In this document: in pieces, positions 60,336-64,000 of the stretch
Layout: every line of letters begins with the position of its first letter
Position numbering within the stretch: position 1 is the stretch's first letter
Assembly: GCA_963693285.1 (NCBI GenBank)
Contig: OY848920.1
Coordinates: 5,345,135-5,409,134 of the forward strand
DNA: 64,000 nt
DNA from: Xestospongia muta
Taxonomy: Eukaryota; Porifera; Demospongiae; Haplosclerida; Petrosiidae
Direction of reading: 5' to 3'
Program-made: the position numbers and the translations under genes
Notes under the pieces: model-generated
The model's input: only the letters and a program-made list of their open reading frames with translations
Databases searched by the model: none
What the model was told of the DNA's origin: nothing

Positions 60336-63300
60336 TTAGTCATCTTCATCATCCAGTAGTGATTCTCGTCTCATTACTACTGATACCACAGTCACTGAAC
60401 TAGTTTCACATATTAAAGCAGGGGATCCAGGAAGTATTAAAGGAACTTCTGTATCATCAGTAATAGGATTTGGTGGAGTCTTTTTAAATACCCTCATGAT
60501 TTTTACAATTGGTTGTTTTAAACAAGTTTTAGATAGATGATTCCAGACATGATAGAAGATAATACCACAGAATACTACAAATGATACTGATACTAAAGCA
60601 ACACTTAACAGTTGCCTTGAATTTGACTTTTCACAAGTTTGTACATTTAACATAAGCCATAAACATGAGATTAAGAAAAAAAGACATCTCTAGACAAGCC
60701 AAAGGTAAATGTCGATATATTCCTTTTAAAAGAAAGTACATTGATATAATAACAAATAAAAGAGATGTTAACACATCCAAACTTATAGTAGCCTTAATAT
60801 CTAGAGACACAACCAGTGCTAATATAACACGAACAAGTAGTAAAAATCCAGTCCAAAAACGACATTTGTCCTTATATGGACCTCCATATGCATCAAAGAA
60901 AGGCTTCATATACTTTTGGCAGCAACACATATATTTTGATAGAGGTCCTTCAAATAATGGTATAGCAAGAAGATAGAAAGTGTATGGAACAATTAGTAAA
61001 ACGAGTACAGCCAGTGAGAACAGGAATAATGGTAGATGACAATAACCTCCTACATATTGGACATTAGCATCAATGTACCACCTCAATAATGTCACATTAT
61101 TATTACCATTACACTGAATATTGGTGAAATAAAAGGCCTTGAAGACAGTACGTATCAATTTGGTATAAAAGAGAAGGATCACAGTGGCTAGTACTGGAAC
61201 TGCATGTGAACCCACAAGTCGAACCACTTTGGTGGAATATTGTGATGATATTACAATGAGTATTAGTAGAAACCAAACATAGGCTGGAAAGATAAACTGT
61301 AGCCATGTCTTACTGCAAGAATCCATACCATCAATGAAACAAGTCTCAATACCCAGATCTAGATTGAGCCAGGAAATGAATTGACTAAGAAGTTTCACCG
61401 GACCATTGGGAAAGAAGATGGGTTCATATATTTTCACAACATTAGCATAGAATATGAGTCCATTGATTGTACCCACAGACACAGTTAAGTTTAAAACAAT
61501 GACAAAAGCTACCAGTGCTATACCAGCTAAAGCAAATGGAATGATAAGAGCTATGTAGTAGTTGGTACATTGTCCACATTGATTGGAACCTAACATGAGA
61601 CTGAGTCCTTCACTACATTGTCCACAGAGTATGCCAGATCGATTGTGAAGACACTGTGGATCAGGAGAGGTGATTTTAAAATGAACGGTTCCATCATTGC
61701 AGTAATCAAAGGGGCAGTGAGGATAAACAATAAGACAGTATGAGTCATTATTATAACCAATCCACGTATCACCATCTCTAGTTATAATTTGAGTGTTAAT
61801 ATCACAAGTTATTGAAGATGTATTTAATTCAGATCTACAACTGCAAGCATCATTTACTAATGGATAACCAATTGGACAGGAGTCAATGCTAACTTCAATG
61901 ATTTTATCATAACCATCAGATGTAAGTCTACTGATTAAGCCTTCAGGTGTTACATAGACTTGTGTTGTGTTCAGTGAAGGGTTTGCTGTTAACTTGAAGG
62001 TTACATTGGTACAAGTTGCATTTAGTCTAGTATTGTCAGTTTGTACAGTAGATGATGAACTATCTGATGTTGTCAATTTTATCACACCCTTTGTTAAACC
62101 ATCTTTATTACCAACAGTAGCTAGTGACATATTGACATTAATACCAGGTATTGCTGTTATATTGATGTTTGTAATAGAGCAATTAGGTATGTTTGATTCA
62201 CAAAAACACACTTTGATAGGATCTGATGACACTACTGATAGTCCTGTCTGTTGAGGGTAATGAAATTGGTAATCAAAGTCAAAGTCAAAGTTACATTTAG
62301 AGATTATACCTCCATACAAGACATCACCAGATATATCAGCTGTATTGTTGACAAAATATAACATTCCCTTAGTATCATTATTACCATAATAAGGAAAATT
62401 ATTAAAGGAACAAATTGTTGCAAAGTTTCTGTCAATAATATGTGACACAAAGATTCCTCCACCTAATTCACTGGCATGATTATTGACAAATGATATGCTT
62501 GTGTTCGGCTTTAGTAATAATTGAGACAATCCATATAAAGCAATGCCTCCACCATTAATGCCAGAATTGTTTACAAATGTACTATGTCCATCAAATATTA
62601 TTGGGTTATTGATACTCACTAAACCAGTTGTGTTATGATTACTAATGTCAATTTGTTCAAAAATAACATTTTCAATGTTCAATAGAAACACAGCAGATTG
62701 ATATATGTTAAGCTTCTTTGATAATTTATTGAATTGAAATAAAACATTTGTAAAACGAAAACTACTTGTTGAAGTAAATTGTAAAGCATTAATGAACATT
62801 CCTGATCCATAGTATGCAGTATTGTTGTATATAGAGCAGTTACTAAACTCAATACTACCACTTCCATTATACAAGTAAATGTACACTCCTCCTCCATCCC
62901 AAGCAGTATTGTCGTACATAGTGCAATTACTTAACTCAATACTACCACTTCCATCATTTAAATAAATCAACACTCCTCCTCCTATATTCCAAGAAGTATT
63001 GTTGTATATAGTGCAATTACTAAACTCAGTACTACCACTTCCATTAAGCAAGCTAATGAATACTCCTCCTCCATTGGTAGCAGTATTGTTGTATATAGTG
63101 CAATTACTAAACTCAGTACTACCAATTCCATCATACAACTCAATCAACACTCCTCCTCCACTCCAAGCAGTATTGTTGTATATAGTGCAATTACTAAACT
63201 CAGTACTACCACTTTCATTATACAAATCAATGGCCATTCCTCCTCCGCTATTCTGAGCAATATTGTTGTATATAGTGCAATTACTAAACTCAGTACTACC

Positions 63301-64000
63301 ACTTCCATTATACAAATCAATGGCCATTCCTCCTCCTTTATACAGAGCCATATTGTTGTATATAGTGCAATTACTAAACTCAGTACTACCACTTCCATTA
63401 TTGATATAAATGTACACTCCTCCTCCATGCTTAGCAATATTGTTGTATATAGTGCAATTACTAAACTCAGTACTATCACTTCCATTATACAAATCAATGG
63501 CCATTCCTCCTCCTCTATACTGAGCAATATTGCTGTATATAGTGCAGTTACTAAACTCAGTACTATCACTTCCATTAAGCAAGCTAATGAAAACTCCTCC
63601 TCCATACCAAGCAGTATTGTTGTATATAGTGCAATTACTAAACTCAGTACTACCAATTCCACCATACAACTCAATCAACACTCCTCCTCCACTCCAAGCA
63701 GTATTGTTGTATATAGTGCAATTACTAAACTCAGTACTACCACTTTCATTATACAAATCAATGGCCATTCCTCCTCCTCTATACTGAGCATTATTGTTGT
63801 ATATAGTGCAATTACTAAACTCAATACTACCACTTCCATTATACAAATCAATGGCCATTCCTCCTCCTCTATACAGAGCCATATTGTTGTATATAGTGCA
63901 ATTACTAAACTCAATACTATCACTTGCATTATACAAATAAATGTACACTCCTCCTCCATACCATGCAGTATTGTTGTATATAGTGCAATTACTAAACTCA
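60336..64000 (-). CDS. Gene D: beta-helix-repeat, multi-pass membrane protein (partial, one frameshift)
   Basis: Open from the right window edge to a stop at 60631, more than 1,105 residues with the N-terminus outside the window. Parts in order: about 13 repeats of 29-30 residues with FSNCTIYNN, A-W/L/Q, GGG and hydrophobic-D/E-LY (63990-62810), the Chlamydia-Pmp-like right-handed beta-helix type; a diverged helix region (INGGGIALYG, ASELGGGIFVS); a mucin-like spacer; a Cys-rich module (CSCRS, CPFDYC, CLHNRSGILCGQCSEG); then at least six TM helices from about 61570 with FFDAYGGPYKDKCRFW. A second frame, 60336-60653, continues with a further TM helix (VALVSVSFVVFCGIIFYHVW) and an acidic tail (RRESLLDDEDD). 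The shift lies at or after a T7 run near 60675-60685, so it is a sequencing slip or early decay. Predicted surface adhesion or recognition protein; function unknown. Confidence 0.85.
62810..64000. repeat. 87-90 bp coding tandem repeat in gene D
   Basis: About 13 near-identical units, each containing GTATATAGTGCAATTACTAA on the plus strand, encode the beta-helix rungs. High similarity between units suggests ongoing homogenisation or slippage. The antisense and shifted frames over this array are all open as a result and are not genes. Confidence 0.9.

Noticed and set aside
62999..63787. Long plus-strand and shifted minus-strand ORFs (LLYIVQLLNSVLP and EVVVLSLVIALYTTI repeats)
   Set aside because: They are other-frame readings of the 87-90 bp coding repeat of gene D; periodic DNA keeps all frames open.
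62810..64000. CRISPR-like array
   Set aside because: Units are contiguous coding repeats without unique spacers, in an animal genome.
1..64000. tRNA, rRNA, riboswitch or bacterial operon features
   Set aside because: None seen by eye; genes have spliceosomal introns and no Shine-Dalgarno pattern. A covariance-model scan was not possible.

Overview
The window looks like nuclear DNA from an early-branching animal, most probably a demosponge of the Amphimedon type. It is very AT-rich, with short GT-AG introns and many recent local duplications. It carries gene families that are expanded in sponges: death-domain (DD) proteins, a Roc/COR-like GTPase fused to death domains, a single-exon class C (glutamate-receptor-like) GPCR, and large beta-helix-repeat proteins with a multi-pass membrane tail. 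The species call is an inference; no bacterial signal, rRNA, tRNA or CRISPR was seen.

Left part (1-13.5 kb): a minus-strand gene (gene B) starts at 9669. It has a tiny first exon, two death-domain exons, two short linker exons and at least five exons that each encode a hydrophobic helix, giving a predicted DD-DD-multi-TM protein. 9.7-13.5 kb is mostly non-coding, with direct and inverted repeats, a repeated promoter-like block and decayed coding scraps.

Central-left part (13.5-25.5 kb): a minus-strand paralogue (gene A) has the same first exon, DD exons and linker. The TM exons are absent and a 2-kb Roc/COR-like GTPase exon follows the linker, then basic linker exons and a third DD. Spliced as proposed it gives about 1,183 residues. 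Nearly every internal junction is phase 1, so domains can be exchanged without changing frame, and the 5' flanks of A and B are conserved. Intron 1 of gene A holds a piggyBac-like insertion.

Middle (25.5-46 kb): non-coding AT-rich DNA, a broken transposon-like ORF, plus-strand remnants of the same DD/GTPase family, and a small minus-strand single-DD gene (gene C). Gene C runs through a tandem duplication of 4,159 bp, apparently perfect, that doubles two of its exons in frame.

Right part (46-64 kb): a decayed Ty3/gypsy retrotransposon with its 3' LTR, an intact intronless class C GPCR, a large fold-back repeat, a chimeric pseudogene of gene A, a dead ubiquitin-specific-protease remnant carrying a hAT-type MITE, a pseudogene of the beta-helix family, and finally the near-intact beta-helix/multi-TM gene (gene D), which runs off the right edge. 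The DD/GTPase genes read as intracellular death-fold signalling; the GPCR and beta-helix proteins read as surface proteins. No functional link between the two sets is shown by the sequence.
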